A stretch of 64,000 bases of DNA, from NCBI GenBank assembly GCA_907163345.1, contig CAJQUN010000021.1:3534001-3598000 (forward strand). The letters run 5' to 3'. Positions 32,493-45,359 of this stretch are shown piece after piece; position 1 is the first letter of the stretch, and every line of letters begins with the position of its first letter. The DNA is from Haberlea rhodopensis (lineage: Eukaryota; Streptophyta; Magnoliopsida; Lamiales; Gesneriaceae). A program made the translations under genes and the position numbers. The notes under the pieces are model-generated. The model was not told the DNA's origin and did not search any database. It saw only the letters and a program-made list of their open reading frames with translations.

Positions 32493-33194
32493 ACAAGAAA
32501 ACGAAGTTATGATTCTGATCTTGTAATATTCTTATGTCAGAGAAGGTAACCTGGTTGAAGTGTAATCTGCAGGAACTAAGAAATGCTTTCACATAATATC
32601 GAAATAGTTTCCTTGGCAATATTTAGATCTCCATTGCTTTAAATTCAGGAATACAAGAACAATTGATTTGCCAAAAAAGTTGTTTTCAATGTTTTTCTTT
32701 ATGTACCACAAGTGTAAGTGCCACACCAACATGCCCCTTCCGTAGTTTAGCTTTAAAGAATCAGCCACAGCTGCCAAAGAACTGGGGAGGCTATCATTTC
32801 TTGGATATGCACAAATTGTTTGGGTCCGTCTTCTTTATGGCGTGATAAAAATAATCCCTAACACAATAAAATCTAACGAAAAATCTCATACATGTCATGG
32901 GTGCTCAACTTTCTTCCCAAAATTTTAGCAATGTGCACAATATAACATATGTAGATACAAAATCCTAGGCTGTTATTTTTCTAAGATTTTTGTATTCAAA
33001 TTAAGCTACTGTTTGTTGAGAGTTGGATGAAAATACATAAAAACCATGATGGAAGATGGAAGATGAAAAATTAAAATTCGACAGCTAAATTGGGTTGGAT
33101 TTGGAAGAAAATGAGGAAAACAAATAAGTTAGGTACACGATGAGTCGATGAGTGAAAATTTAGAATTTTAGTTAGAACGAGCCCATTAAGGATT
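32493..33194. other. MLO 3' flank
   Basis: AT-rich sequence holding the presumed 3' untranslated region. No second gene is recognisable. The reading frames at 32589-32845 have no domain. Confidence 0.4.
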
Positions 33195-33719
33195 GGGCGA
33201 ACTCACGTTAAATCCCCAAATCTAAATATATTTTTTTGAATTCAGTCCCCATGTCAGCATTTTTTTCCAAGTCCCTACTGTCAAGCTTTTTTTGTTTGAA
33301 CTCCCTATCTCAGAAATTACTTATATACCCTTATAAGTGAAGAAAACCACCAAAAAGCCTGTCATATTTCCTATATGCAACTATATGGTTTTTTCTTCAA
33401 TTTTGTTTTTAAAAAAAATATGATTAAGGGGCTAAATTAAATAATAATATTATTTTTAAAAAAATACAAAATTAAAGTTTTAACAAAAAAATTTAAAATG
33501 TATATTTAGACGAATTTTAACTTTTTAAAATTTTTTATATATGAAAATTTGTAAAAACTTTATTTACAAAACAAATTGGTAAAAATACATAATCACTATG
33601 GATTTCTTTAAAAAATATATTTTTTTTTCAATTTTTTTTTTATATTTGGGAAACATTAAAGAAACTATTAACCACATTATAAAAAAAAAACTCAAAAAAC
33701 ACATCTCAAATTGGTATTA

Positions 33720-34615
33720 TTTCGGTTTAAAGTATTAATGTCCAAATTGTTTGAATTTTATACCAATTTCATACCGAATTAATGTAAAAATAGTACAGGT
33801 TTAATACTAATTTGAAGAGTAACTAGTACCAAAATTGTATATGTTTAATAACATTTTTTGTGTAATTGGTACCAAAATTATATAGGTTTAATATCAATTT
33901 CATGTATAACTAGTACACAAAATGTTGAGTTTAATACCAATTTCAAACTGAAATAACACAAAAAATGATAAGTTTAATACCAATTTTAAAATAGATTAAT
34001 ACAAAAAGTGTTGTTTAATACCATTTTAAACTAAATTAATATCGAAAATGATGAGTTTAATACCAATTTTAAAATGAATCAATACCGAAATTGTTGAGTT
34101 TAATACCAAATTCAGACTGAGTTAATGCCAAAAATGACGACTTTAATACCAATTTAAACTGAACTAATACCAAAAAATGATTTTAATATCATTTTAAAAT
34201 GAACTAATACCAAATTGTTGAATTTAATATGAATTTTAATCTGAACTAATACCAAAATCGTTGAATTTAATACCAATTTTAAAATGAATTAATACAAAAT
34301 TTGTTGAGTTTAATACCAATTTTAAACTGAACTAATACCAAAATTGTTGAGTTTAATATCAATTTAAACTAAACTAATATCAAAATTGATGATTTTAATA
34401 CCAGTTTTAAGCTAAATACCAAAATTATTGAGTTTAATACCAATTTTAAACTGGCCTAATCCCAAAATGTTGAGTTTAATACAAATAATTAATACCAAAA
34501 TTGTTGAGTTTAATTTCAATTTTAAACTAAACTAACATCAAAATTGAGGAGTTTAATACCAATTTTAAACCTAATTAATACCAAAATTATTGAGTTTAAT
34601 ACAAATAGGTATTAA
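33720..34615 (+). repeat. GAGTTTAATACCAATTTTAAA minisatellite, left arm
   Basis: About twenty copies of a unit of roughly 40 bp containing GTTTAATACCAATTTTAAAC followed by TAATACCAAAATTG, giving a high density of TAATACCA motifs. The right arm carries the same family in opposite orientation. Confidence 0.88.
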
Positions 34616-34632
34616 GCACATATATAATCAAC

Positions 34633-35665
34633 TTATTAAAAATAATCATTTGTGATTTCTTTCGGATTAGTGAAGGAAATCTGTTTCTTAATCAACTTAT
34701 CTGCAGAACAGACCACTGAATGTTTTAGTGCGGAGCGGTCTATTCTTAGACTAGTAAGAACGGCTCGATGGCTTGAATAGTATAATAAGTGCAGAATGAT
34801 AAAAGACAGAATATGTTTCTGGAAGTTCGAAGGTGGTGTAATCATTCTACGTCTCCCCTTCTTCCAATTAAGGAATGATTTCACTAGAAGACTTTGATTT
34901 ATACAATCCTGTTGTACAAACCCGATTCAGCTGGATTTACCTCACTACCAGACTGAAACTCCTAGTCTCTCAATCTGTTCAGACACACTCCGTCTGACAG
35001 TTACAATTTGATTCTCACTTCTTATCTTAGTAAAGAATACAAAAGATCTATGCACACAGTGATCCTGAAATGATCAAATATTACAATATGCTTGTGCTTT
35101 ATGATAACTTTCGGCTCGAGAATGTCTGAGATTGTAAGCTTATGCTGTTTTGTTTTCTTTTGCGTTTTTCGATTGATCAGACACTTTTTTCTTGAGCTTG
35201 CCTTCTTATATAGTTGCATGTACCAACGATATTATTTCCCTTTATGTGCAACTCTTGACTCTGTTCAAACTCTGAGTAAGCTGCAGTCTCATTCTTTTGG
35301 GCACTTGCTATTCTGGTTCATGTTTTCGGCGACTGTCAGGTAAGCTCTTCTTTGTCTTCTTACCTTTTATGGTAATCTTCAGTCCTTGGTCTTTTCAGCA
35401 TTAATTGCAACATTAAATGCTTCAATAAATAGCCGTTAATGATTCGGACTGAAGAGCAATGTTTATTTAACTTTGTCTGCTCTTGATCTGATAATAGTTG
35501 AGATCGATCTGAAGCTTCGATCTGGTCAGGCTGATGTTCATCGATCCGTTCTGATTTGCGATATACCATATCAGCTTGATCTGCTTTGAGCAATCGATCT
35601 GGTCAGTCTGATTTCTATCGATCCGTTCAGATTTGTTTTGTCATCTTTAAAATCCGGAACTAACA
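34633..35665 (-). repeat. 3' LTR of the copia element, truncated
   Basis: About 1033 bp, aligned with 44010-45049 of the other LTR. It lacks the terminal TGTTAGGATCGGTCCGG segment. It ends in ACTAACA beside the purine tract AAAAAGGGGGAATT (minus strand). Confidence 0.9.
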
Positions 35666-35862
35666 AATTCCCCCTTTTTGATGATGACAAAACCTAGCTT
35701 TTATGTCTTCTTATTCAGTCTTTTAAGAACTCTGAAGCGTATACTTGCGGATCAATTACTTCTACTTGTTCAAAATAAATGAACATAGATAAGTTGAGTA
35801 TGGATTGATTAAGCCAATTTGTTCAAAATAAATGAACGAAGACTTAAAAGAAATTCTGATTT

Positions 35863-38337
35863 TTATTGAATAAAAATCTGATATACAATTACAGACAAGT
35901 CTGACTTATATAGACCGTTACTTTCTTGCGAAGACTGAGGTGGCTTGAAGTCTTTTTTCTTTTCCCCCTTTTTGTCAGCAGCAATCTCTTGAAGAAAGTC
36001 TACAATCTGTGCGAGCTGAGCGCTGATAGCATCAAGACGAGTGTCTTGAGCAATGAGGGACTTTGCGACGGAAGTTCGAACTTCAGTGGCCAGCTCGATC
36101 TGTTCTTTTCTCAGACTGTTTTTATATGTAGCTTGCTGAGAGAACAGATCGTTCAGTCTGTGCTGAATGCTGCTAATATTGGCTGTCATCTTCTCTTTGA
36201 AGGATTCAAAATCCAAGAATGTAGCCCTCTGACTTTGATGAACTTCTATAACTCGTTGAGAGAGAGATAGACAGTTATCAGAAAGGTGTTGAAGTGACTT
36301 GGCCAGGGATGGGGCTTCATCAGATAAACGGCTCGGAGAGTGATCAGAAGGCGACGAAGGATGATCAACCTCTGCGGCAATTGGTATAAGTGAGGTCATA
36401 TCAGATTGGCGTGTTTCGGACCGGATCAAAGTGACCAAGTCCGAAGAAAATTCATCCAAAAATGCCATATCTTCATCAGGCTGATCTGGAGGAGTGATAG
36501 GTCTGGTAGGCTCCTCAACCTGTAATGCGGCAACAACAGTTGACACCACCAGATCCGGATCGACGAAGTCTGGAGAGATGACTGTTGTATGTTCGGCGGT
36601 TGGACTGTGCTGAATTTGGGAGACTGAGGGTGCAATGGGGATGGAAGTTGTTGGAGAGTCCAGCAAGACATCCATTGCTTCAGTCTCAGCTGCAGATGGA
36701 GCATTAGTCAGTGGCTGCTCCGCTGTCTGTTCTCTGTCTGCTCCGCTGAATCAGAAGGAATTGGGGCAATGAATGGTTCGGCCAAGGTCTTGCTCGCAGA
36801 TGGGTGATCCGGGCTGGGAACTGGAGTGGATATGTTGAGCTTCTGTCGTTGAAAACGAACAGCCAAGTGAAGAGCATGAACATCCATCTCCAGCTGAGCA
36901 TGACGGCACCATCATCTTTGGCAGTCGGATTGCTCGGATCAAAATTCGCCTTCTTAGCTGCAATGAGCAAGTTTGTCAGTCTGAATCTTTGGTTAGCCTG
37001 GAACAGATTTTGCGATGCACAGCAATTCGGACGTCATCAGTCTCTGTCCCCTTAAGGACTTCTTATTCCATCTTTTGGAGTCTTCTCAGCTTGCCGAAGA
37101 ACAGATCAATGTGGTTGATCGTTCTGTATTCCACATATTCATCAAACACCACAGTGAGCTCCTTTACCTTTTCCCCAACATCTTCCATGGCGATGTCAAT
37201 GGCTTGTTTGAGTGGCTGATTTGGGTTTTGAAGAGAGGGGTTCAGTGAGGATTGCCTTGCCTTTGCCGGTGGGAGATGAGGTCTTGATCCCTGATTGGGT
37301 GCAGTCTCCCAACTCGGTGATAACAATGCCTTTGACTACAGGGATGGCAGAGAGCACTCGGATAGTGACTTTGGGTACAATGACTGGAGTGGATAAAGGT
37401 TGGGTTGTAGTTTGGGGTGCAGGGTGGCTTTTGTGGAGGGCAATATAGGTAAGGTTTTGATTGGCTTGGTGATCTGGGTTCTTGGTTTCTTTGGAGGGGG
37501 CTTGGCGGGAGTTGAAGGAGCAGACTGAGTTTCCTCTGAGTCAGTCTGGATGGCCAGTTTGCGCTTGACTCGAGTTTTTCGAGCAGCATCCTGTTCTTCT
37601 CCTTGTTCAATTTTGACAGCCACCAGATCAGAAGAAGTGGGTGGAGCACTTTTGGATTTCAGTAGTGCCAATCCCTTGGGGTTGAGAATTTTAAAGGGAC
37701 TCAAAGCAGACGGCTTCCCCAGCTCGATGTTCAAAGTCTCCAATAGCTTGCTGAGGGGAACTGCAAAGCACACAGCTTGTTTGGAGGCGATAACCGTTTC
37801 AAGCAAAACTCCAAACAAGATCGCAGACCAATTCATCTTTTGTCCTGAGTGAATAGCAGCCATGGCCCGGAATATTTTGGCAGTGACAGCGTCATAGCTT
37901 CCGGCTTTGCCCAATAGTGGCTTGCAAACAATCTCGCATAGAACTTGGAAGTGAAAGAGCATTTCCTTCTTATTGAATGATGGCTGCAGTCGGTGGCCAA
38001 AAATGGATACCTTCCCCTGAAGATCGGTGATAGTGGCGTGAGGAATGTGGCCAAACTCAGTCAGTCCGGTGTTGGGAAGACCAAAGGTCTTTGACAGCAT
38101 CGACTGAGAAATGTCAAATGATTTGCCCTTGACGGTGGTGGAGATGAATGTCTTCTGAGACACAGCGTTGGCAAACAACTCTCGAATCTCCGACTCATAA
38201 ACCACCGTTCTGAATTCCAGAAAGTTCCTTAATCCAGAAGACTCCAAGGATTTGAACATGGAGACCATTTCTGGATCTTCAGCCCTGTAGATTTCATTGA
38301 ACTCAACAGATAGAGAATTGTGAGTTATAGTAGCCAT
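35863..38337 (-). pseudogene. Third ORF downstream of pol (Sirevirus env-like / plant transposon domain)
   Basis: 333 codons from 38337 to 37336, then pieces at 37326-37063, 36970-36704 and 36675-35863 (270 codons). The N-terminal 200 residues (FLEFRTVVYESEIRELFANA, LSKTFGLPNTG) match the 'putative plant transposon protein' type found after pol in Sireviruses. The middle is Pro/Lys-rich and basic. The last part is Ser/Pro/Asp-rich and ends in a coiled coil (QRVIEVHQSQ, LNDLFSQQA). I see no signal peptide or clear membrane helix, so the 'envelope-like' label rests on position only. At least three frame breaks are present. Confidence 0.72.
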
Positions 38338-38733
38338 TTGAGTGTAATGAAGAATACGAAGGAATTGAAAATATTTGATAGTTAGAAAACAGACAGCAGT
38401 AATTTGTAAAAAGTGAAATGAAAGTGAAATGTTCAGCCCGCTAAATAGGAGAGAGAAGACACGTGTCTGTATCTCGATGACTGATATTTAAATAATTCAA
38501 ACTAAACGGACAGGATGATAGAGAGATAAGGCGGTTAAAATGCAATCAGTCCGGGCTGTTATAGGCAATTACTGTATTAAAGATTGGGTGACCAGACAGA
38601 TCATAGGATAATATCATATTGACAGAGATCGGTCTGAAAGTTCGGACCGGTCTGTGTCTTTCTGATCATTGTATTATCGATCTGTGCCAGTATATAATCT
38701 TTTAAAAGCGAAAAGAAAGATACATCTAAAATA

Positions 38734-41700
38734 TCAAGATAAGTCTATTAAACCAAGAATTTGACGAAAATAATTAAACTTAGCCTCAGGAAGTGGTTTG
38801 GTGAAGATATCTGCGGCTTGCTGGTCTGTTGAAATATGCTCGATCCGAATTTCCTTTTTGCCAACATGATCTCGAATAAAATGATGTCTGATATCAATAT
38901 GCTTTGTTCGAGAGTGCAAAACTGGATTATACGTTATAGCAATTGCGCTAGGTTGTCACAAAATATTGGAGATTCAACAGCTTGAATGCCATAGTCTCTG
39001 AGCTGATGTTGAATCCAGAGCATTTGAGCGCAACAGCTTCCAGTGGCAAGATATTCTGCCTCAGCTGTAGATGTGGTGATTGATGTTTGCTTCTTGCTAA
39101 ACCATGATATCAATCTTTCACCTAAGAATTGACATGTTCCACTGGTGCTTTTGCTATCAATCTTGCACCCAGCATAGTCAGCGTCTGAATATCCAACTAA
39201 ACTGAAATTTGAATCTTTGGAGTACCAAAGACCAACGTTCTGAGATCCTTTTAAGTATTTAAGAATGCACTTAGCAGCAATAAAGTGTGATTGCTTTGGA
39301 TCTGACTGAAATCTAGCGCACATGCAGACTGAGAACATTATATCAGGCCGGCTCGCTGTAAGTTACAAGAGCGATCCGATCAGTCCTCGATACATTGTTA
39401 CTTCCATTGCTGTTCCCCTTTCGTCTTTATCTAGCTTAATTGAAGGACTCATTGGAGTTGATGCAGTTGAACACGTTTCCATTCCGAACCTTTTGAGAAG
39501 CTCTTTGGTATACTTGGTCTGATTTATAAAAATGTCATTGCTGAGCTGTTTGACTTGGAGACCCAGAAAGAATGATAATTCTCCCACCATACTCATCTCA
39601 AACTGTCCCTGCATTAACTTAGAGAATTTCTCGCATAATTTGGGGTTAGTTGACCCAAAAATGATATCGTCAACATAGATTTGAACTAATAAAGTATGTT
39701 CCCCCTTAATAAATTTAAATAGAGTTTTATCCACTGAGCCGATCTGAAAATTGTGGTCCAGCAGAAATTGAGACAGAGTGTCATACCAGGCTCTTGGAGC
39801 TTGTATCAGTCCATATACTGCTTTGTTCAGTAGATATACATGATCTGGAAATGAGTGGTTCTGAAATCCAGGAGGTTGCTCAATGTAGACTTCCTCCTGA
39901 AGCTTACCATTAAGAAAAGCACTCTTAACGTCCATTTGATATACTTTGAAGTCTTTAAAAGCAGCATAAGCTAGAAAGATTCGGATTGCTTCAAGTCTGG
40001 CGACTGGTGCAAAAGATTCATCGAAGTCAATTCATTCTTCTTGTCGGAATCCTTGTGCCACCAGTCTGGCCTTGTTTCTAACCACAATTCCATCTGCGTC
40101 TAGCTTGTTTCTGAAAACTCATCTGGTTCCAATAACAGGCAGATCACTTGGCCTGGGGGTTAGACTCCAGACTTGATTTTGTTCAAATTGATTAAGCTCT
40201 TCTTGCATGGCTTTAATCCAGTTGTAATCAGTCAAAGCTTCATCAATCCTTTTGGGTTCCAGATTCGATAAAAAAGCGGCATGAGTGACTTCATCCATCA
40301 TCTATCATCTGGTTCTTATAGGTGCAGAAGGACTTCCAATTACTAGATCAGGTGGATGCCTCTTTGTCCATCGATAGCTCGATTCCGGATTGTCTAGTCC
40401 AGAAGGATGAGTAGTAGCAACATTATCAGCATTTGCTTTAACATTAGAGTTTAGAACCTCCGGATCGGCTCGATCTGGAGGAGCTCGATCTGGAAGAACT
40501 TCAGTTCCTTGATCCAGTCTATTTGGTACTTCAGGTTCCGGTGGATTGTCTCTTGACCTGTTAGCTACAATCTCATCATCACTGTTAGCTTCGAGATGGA
40601 TATTTTTCATCTGATTTTGAATTGATTCCTTGTTACCCTCAATACATAAAGATTCCTCAAACACTACATGAACTGATTCTTCTACAGTTAAAGTGCGATT
40701 ATTGAAGATGCGAAAAGCATTACTATTTGATGAATATCCTAAGAATATCCCATTATCTGACTTAGCTTCGAATGCTGTAAGATGATTCTTACCATTATTG
40801 TGAACGAAGCATTTGCAGCCAAATACATGAAGGTGAGAGATAGATGGTTTGTTACCAGTCCATACTTCATATGGAGTAAGATTCAACTTCTTGTTAATCA
40901 TAGACCGATTTTGAGTGTAGCAAGCAGTATTTACAGCTTTTGCCCATAACTTTTGGGAAATACCAGAACCTGCAAGCATTGTCCTTGCTGCCTCCTTAAG
41001 CGTTTCTGTTCCTTCGTTCTGCAACTCCATTTTGTTGAGGGGTTTCGAGCGGCTGAAAATTCATGCTTAATTCCTTGATCTTCTAGAAAGGATTCAAGAT
41101 TCTGATTTGAGAATTCAGTGCCTTTGTCACTTCGAATCCTATCTATGCTTGATGATTTCTCATTTTGAGTGCGTTTCAGCAGCTTGATCAACTTCGGATC
41201 GGTCTGATCTTTACTGCTCAAAAATATAGTCCATGTAAAGCGTGAGTAATCATCAATAACAACAAGAGTATACCGCATTCCCCCTAAACTTGTTATTGGT
41301 ATAGGACCAAACAAGTCCATATGTAATAGTTCTAAGCAGCGAGAGGAGGATTTGGCATTCTTGTTTTTGAAGGATGGTCTGATCTGTTTGCCCATTTGGC
41401 AAGCTTCACAGATCTTATCCTTGGCGAAGTCGATCTTGGGCAGACCGACAACTAAATCATGTTTACACAGGCTAGAAATAGTCTTAAGATGATTCAAGTG
41501 TTTATGCCATAGCCAGTGTTTATTATCATTATTCGGGATGAAACAAGTAGGATTATCAGGTTGAGCAAAATTCCAGTTAATCTTATATGTATTTCCATTT
41601 CTGATTCCTACAAGCATGGTCATACCGTCTGACGTTTTAACAGTGCAAGTGTGTTTGTGAAATTCTACAGCATAACCAATATCACCTAGTTGACTTATAC

Positions 41701-42760
41701 TGATCAGATTATAGCATAAATTTTCAACTAATAGTACATCACTGATAGTAATATTGCCATGGACAATCTTACCCTTGCCCACAGTCTTACCCTTTGAGTT
41801 ATCCCCGAAGATGATCTTGGGTCTAGTACATTCTGTGACTTCAGACAGCAGCTCGACGTTTCCTGTCATGTGACGAGAACACCCACTGTCTAAGTATCAG
41901 TCTGATACTAGATTCTTCGGTACCTGTCATCAAACATAATTACTGTTGGTATCCAATCCTACTTGGGTCCAGAACGGATTAGCCCTTTGGGAACCCACAC
42001 ATGTATCAGCTTTAATGGCTTGTGTGTGTCTGGTGTGATGTGATCTGATCTGTTTGGATGTTGTATGTGATAATGTGTGCGATATGGAAACCTTTGATTC
42101 TTATGAGGTAATCTATATCTTCGTTGAACTGGTTTTGAGTTATAGTAGTTGGATTTTCTTCCTTGCCTTAGATCTTGCACCTTTAGATTTGGTCTGATAG
42201 ACACAAAGCTTGCTGGTGCCTTTTCTTTGGCTTGGTTAACGTACCCAATTCCTCTTCTCAAACCTTGATCCCCGAAGGAGACTCCCGTTTGAATTGTAGG
42301 CGCTTCAGTTTCATATACTGTGCTGGATCTAACAAATGTCATTTGTTTGATTTTGTTCTTTACCAGCAACAGTTCAGATTCATCTTTGGTGCAGTCTTTG
42401 ATATCAAAGCTTATGCCGGTGACATCCCCGACATTTCTTTGTACCTCTTGCAATTCTTCCAGTGATGCTCTTGATTTTGTCCATGTTTTGAAGATATGAG
42501 AAAGCTTAGCATTTTGTGTGCTAATTCTCTTATTTTCTTCATGAAGCTGATCGTAAGAGATTTTCAGCTTATTCAGCTCGATCTGTAGATTATTGCTCTC
42601 ACCTAGCTCAGAGCAGCTTGGTTTGATGTGCTCATCTATTTGATCATTGGCTTTAGCTTTAGTTTTCTCAAATGATTCAGCTAAATTCTATAGTCATTAG
42701 CCATGTCTTGCAGTGCGGACATAAGATCTTCACGTGTGAATTCATTTGAGTCAAGATCGA
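38734..42760 (-). pseudogene. pol: Copia pol: protease, integrase, reverse transcriptase, RNase H
   Basis: The protease site LDSGCSRHM lies near 41890. The integrase zinc module (HKHLNHL) and core residues HMDLFGP and RSDKGTEF lie in 41869-40931. The frame breaks just before the third acidic residue (near 41030) and resumes in 41030-40305. Reverse transcriptase follows in pieces (40301-40119, 39935-39363), with the catalytic YVDD intact. RNase H holds SDADYAG and AEAEY (39338-38934), and the tail HIDIRHHFIRD and DIFTKPLP ends at 38734. At least two stops sit where Trp is conserved (TGG to TGA, near 40119 and 40038), consistent with deamination of methylated cytosine. The element cannot encode an intact pol. 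Confidence 0.92.
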
Positions 42761-42764
42761 ATAC

Positions 42765-43961
42765 CTAGTCTGTTTGACTCATTTCTTCATCTGCCATTAA
42801 ACATTGAATATCTTCTTCGCTTTCGCTGGATGAATATTCGGAGCTTTCTGAATCTGAGTCACTCTGAGCCCACTTGTTGTTTCCTTCCTCTGCAACTAGG
42901 ACCTTTTGGGACTTCCCATGATGATTTTTACGATCTTTGTAATGCTTCTTTTTCTTGTCATCACGATGCTTTTCTTTTCGTTCTTCTTTCTTCGATCTGG
43001 TGCAATCTGCAATAAAGCGTCCGGTCTTACCACAATTGTAGCAAGCCTGATCATTAACAGCATCATCTTTTCTCGATTTATAGTGATGAGAAGGTTTAAA
43101 ATTCCTTTTATTCCTAGACATGAATTTACCAAATTTCTTGATAAATAACGACATAGCATCATTACTTATATGTTCGATAGATCGATCTGCTGAGGGGGTG
43201 GTCTGGTCTGGAATGGCTGCCAGTGCTTTGTTTGGTTGAGAGATGAATGGCTCTGCTTCACCTCTGGTGATCAGTTCGAACTCATATGACTTAAGATCTG
43301 CGAACAGATCATGAAGTTCAACTTTGTTCAGATCTTTAGATTCCCTCATTGCAATGGTCTTTACATCCCATTCTTTTGGCAAAGCTCTCATTACTTTCAG
43401 AGCAATCTCTCTGTTAGAGTATTCCTTGCCCAGACCATTTAGTTCGTTGATAATGCCAGTAACTCTTTCATCAATCTCGTTTAGAGTTTCTCCAATCTTC
43501 ATTTTTATGCTCTCAAATCTTTGAAGAGCAACATTCAGCTTGTTTTCCTTAGTCTGGTCGTTCCCTTCACATAGCTGTGCTATCTTCTCCCAAATTTCTT
43601 TAGCAGTAGAGCACATTTTGATTTTACTGAACATATTCTTGTCCAACGTCCTGAACAAGATGTCTTTGGCAACGTTGTCTAGATTTGCTTTCTTTCTTTC
43701 TTCATTCGTCCAGAGAGATCTGTCCTTCTCGACCATTTGGGGTTCACCACCAGTAATGGAGGCTGTTGTATTGACTTTCAGAATTTTCATTGGTCCATCA
43801 GTGATGACGAACCACATATCGTCATCCTGTGCTGCCAGATGAGCTTGAATTCTGATTCTCCAATCATCATAGTCTTCTTTTGAGAACATAGGAATCTTGT
43901 TAAATGATGATATCAACTCAAGTGTCTTTGTGATGATTAAGACGACCTGCTCTGATACCAC
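42765..43961 (-). CDS. gag: Copia gag (UBN2 family)
   Basis: 398 codons open. The plausible start is the Met of MFSKEDYDDW near 43890, since the N-terminal extension runs into the primer site. A gag polyprotein of the UBN2 type (FNKIPMFSKEDYDDW, ALPKEWDVK) is followed by a Lys-rich basic region and one zinc knuckle, CYNCGKTGRFIADC. The family pattern C-x2-C-x4-H-x4-C has Arg here where His is required. The frame stops at EEMSQTD. A coiled-coil extension continues in other frames to about 41960. Confidence 0.85.
   Translation of the reverse strand: MVSEQVVLIITKTLELISSFNKIPMFSKEDYDDWRIRIQAHLAAQDDDMWFVITDGPMKILKVNTTASITGGEPQMVEKDRSLWTNEERKKANLDNVAKDILFRTLDKNMFSKIKMCSTAKEIWEKIAQLCEGNDQTKENKLNVALQRFESIKMKIGETLNEIDERVTGIINELNGLGKEYSNREIALKVMRALPKEWDVKTIAMRESKDLNKVELHDLFADLKSYEFELITRGEAEPFISQPNKALAAIPDQTTPSADRSIEHISNDAMSLFIKKFGKFMSRNKRNFKPSHHYKSRKDDAVNDQACYNCGKTGRFIADCTRSKKEERKEKHRDDKKKKHYKDRKNHHGKSQKVLVAEEGNNKWAQSDSDSESSEYSSSESEEDIQCLMADEEMSQTD
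43949..43960 (-). promoter_or_regulatory. Primer-binding site, initiator tRNA-Met
   Basis: TGGTATCAGAGC on the minus strand, two bases inside the LTR, is the standard copia primer site. Confidence 0.92.
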
Positions 43962-43962
43962 T

Positions 43963-45049
43963 TGTTAGGATCGGTCCGGAGTGTTTAGAGGGGGGGTGAA
44001 TGAACACTCCTATTAAAAATAATCCTTTGTGATTTCTTTTGGATTAGTGAAAGAAATCTGTTTCTTAATCAACTTATCTGTAGAACAGACCACTGAATGT
44101 TTTAGTGCAGAACGGTCTGTTCTTAGACTAGTAAGAACGGCTCGATGGCTTGAATAGTATAATAAGTACAGAATGATAAAAGACAGAATATGTTTCTAGA
44201 AGTTCGAAGGTGGTGTAACCCTTCTACGTCTCCCCTTCTTCCAATTAAGGAAGGATTTCACTAGAAGACTTTGATTTATACAATCATATTGTACAAACCC
44301 GATTCAGCTGGATTTACCTCACTACCAGACTGAAACTCCTAGTCTCTCAATCTGTTCAGAAACACTCTGTCTGACAGTTACAATTTGATTCTCACTTCTT
44401 ATCTTAGTAAAGAATACAAAAGATCTATGCACACAGTGATCCTGAAATGATCAAATATTACAATATGCGTGTGCTTATGATAACTTTCGGCTCAAGAATG
44501 TCTGAGCTTGTAAGCTTGTGCTGTTTTGTTTTCTTTTGCGTTTTTCGATTGATCAGACACTTTTTTCTTGAGCTCTATAGTTGCCTTCTTATATAGTTGC
44601 ATGTACCAACGACATTATTTCCCTTTATGTGCAACTCTTGACTCTGCTCAAACTCTGAGTAAGCTGCAGTCTCATTCTTTTGGGCACTTGCCATCCTGGT
44701 TCATGTTTTCGGCGACTGTCAGGTAAGCTCTTCTTTGTCTTCTTACCTTTTATGGTAATCTTCAGTCCTTGGTCTTTTTCAGCATTAATTGCAACATTAA
44801 ATGCTTCAATAAATAGCCGTTAATGATTCGGACTGAAGAGCAAAGTTTATTTAACTTTGTCTGCTCTTGATCTGATAATAGTTGAGATCGATCTGAAGCT
44901 TCGATCTCGTCAGGCTGATGTTCATCGATCCGTTCTGATTTGCTATATACCATATCAGCTTGATCTGCTTTGAGCAATCGATCTGGTCAGTCTTATTTCT
45001 ATCGATCCGTTCAGATTTATTTTGTCATCTTTAAAATCCGGAACTAACA
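43963..45049 (-). repeat. 5' LTR of the copia element
   Basis: 1087 bp, TGTTAG...CTAACA ends, with frequent GATCGATCTG/CAGACTGA-type motifs. It abuts the primer-binding site. Confidence 0.9.
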
Positions 45050-45359
45050 GTGTTAATATTCTATAACGAACAAATAAAAAATATAAACATAGAAGATTTT
45101 ATAGAAATATAGAACATTAACATTTACATAGAAATATTGTTAGTTAAATTTGAAAATGGTATTAAACTTAATCTTCGCTATATCGTCATCATTTAGGAAA
45201 TTATCGTTGCAAGTACACATAGTACTATATGATTTTCTAGAAGATGTCATATATAATTAAATTATTATACAACATGTCATATTGTACTTTTAATACATTA
45301 ACTATATATAAATGAACATGTCATATAATACTTTTAATACATTGAATATATATAGGTTT

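Larger units (their letters stand above)
34633..45049 (-). mobile_element. Sirevirus-like Ty1/copia retrotransposon, decayed
   Basis: LTRs at 34633-35665 and 43963-45049 enclose gag, pol in copia order (protease, integrase, reverse transcriptase, RNase H) and a third ORF downstream of pol. The minus-strand order is 5' LTR (right), initiator-Met primer site, gag-pol, extra ORF, purine tract, 3' LTR. The outer about 50 bp of the left LTR are missing, and no target duplication is visible. Gag has lost a zinc-knuckle His, and pol carries several stops and frame changes. The extra 3' ORF and the long LTR fit the Sirevirus (Maximus/SIRE) lineage. Confidence 0.9.

Noticed and set aside
36804..37852. 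Plus-strand frames across 36.8-37.9 kb
   Set aside because: Antisense shadows of the third ORF of the copia element, whose minus-strand frame has the recognised domain.
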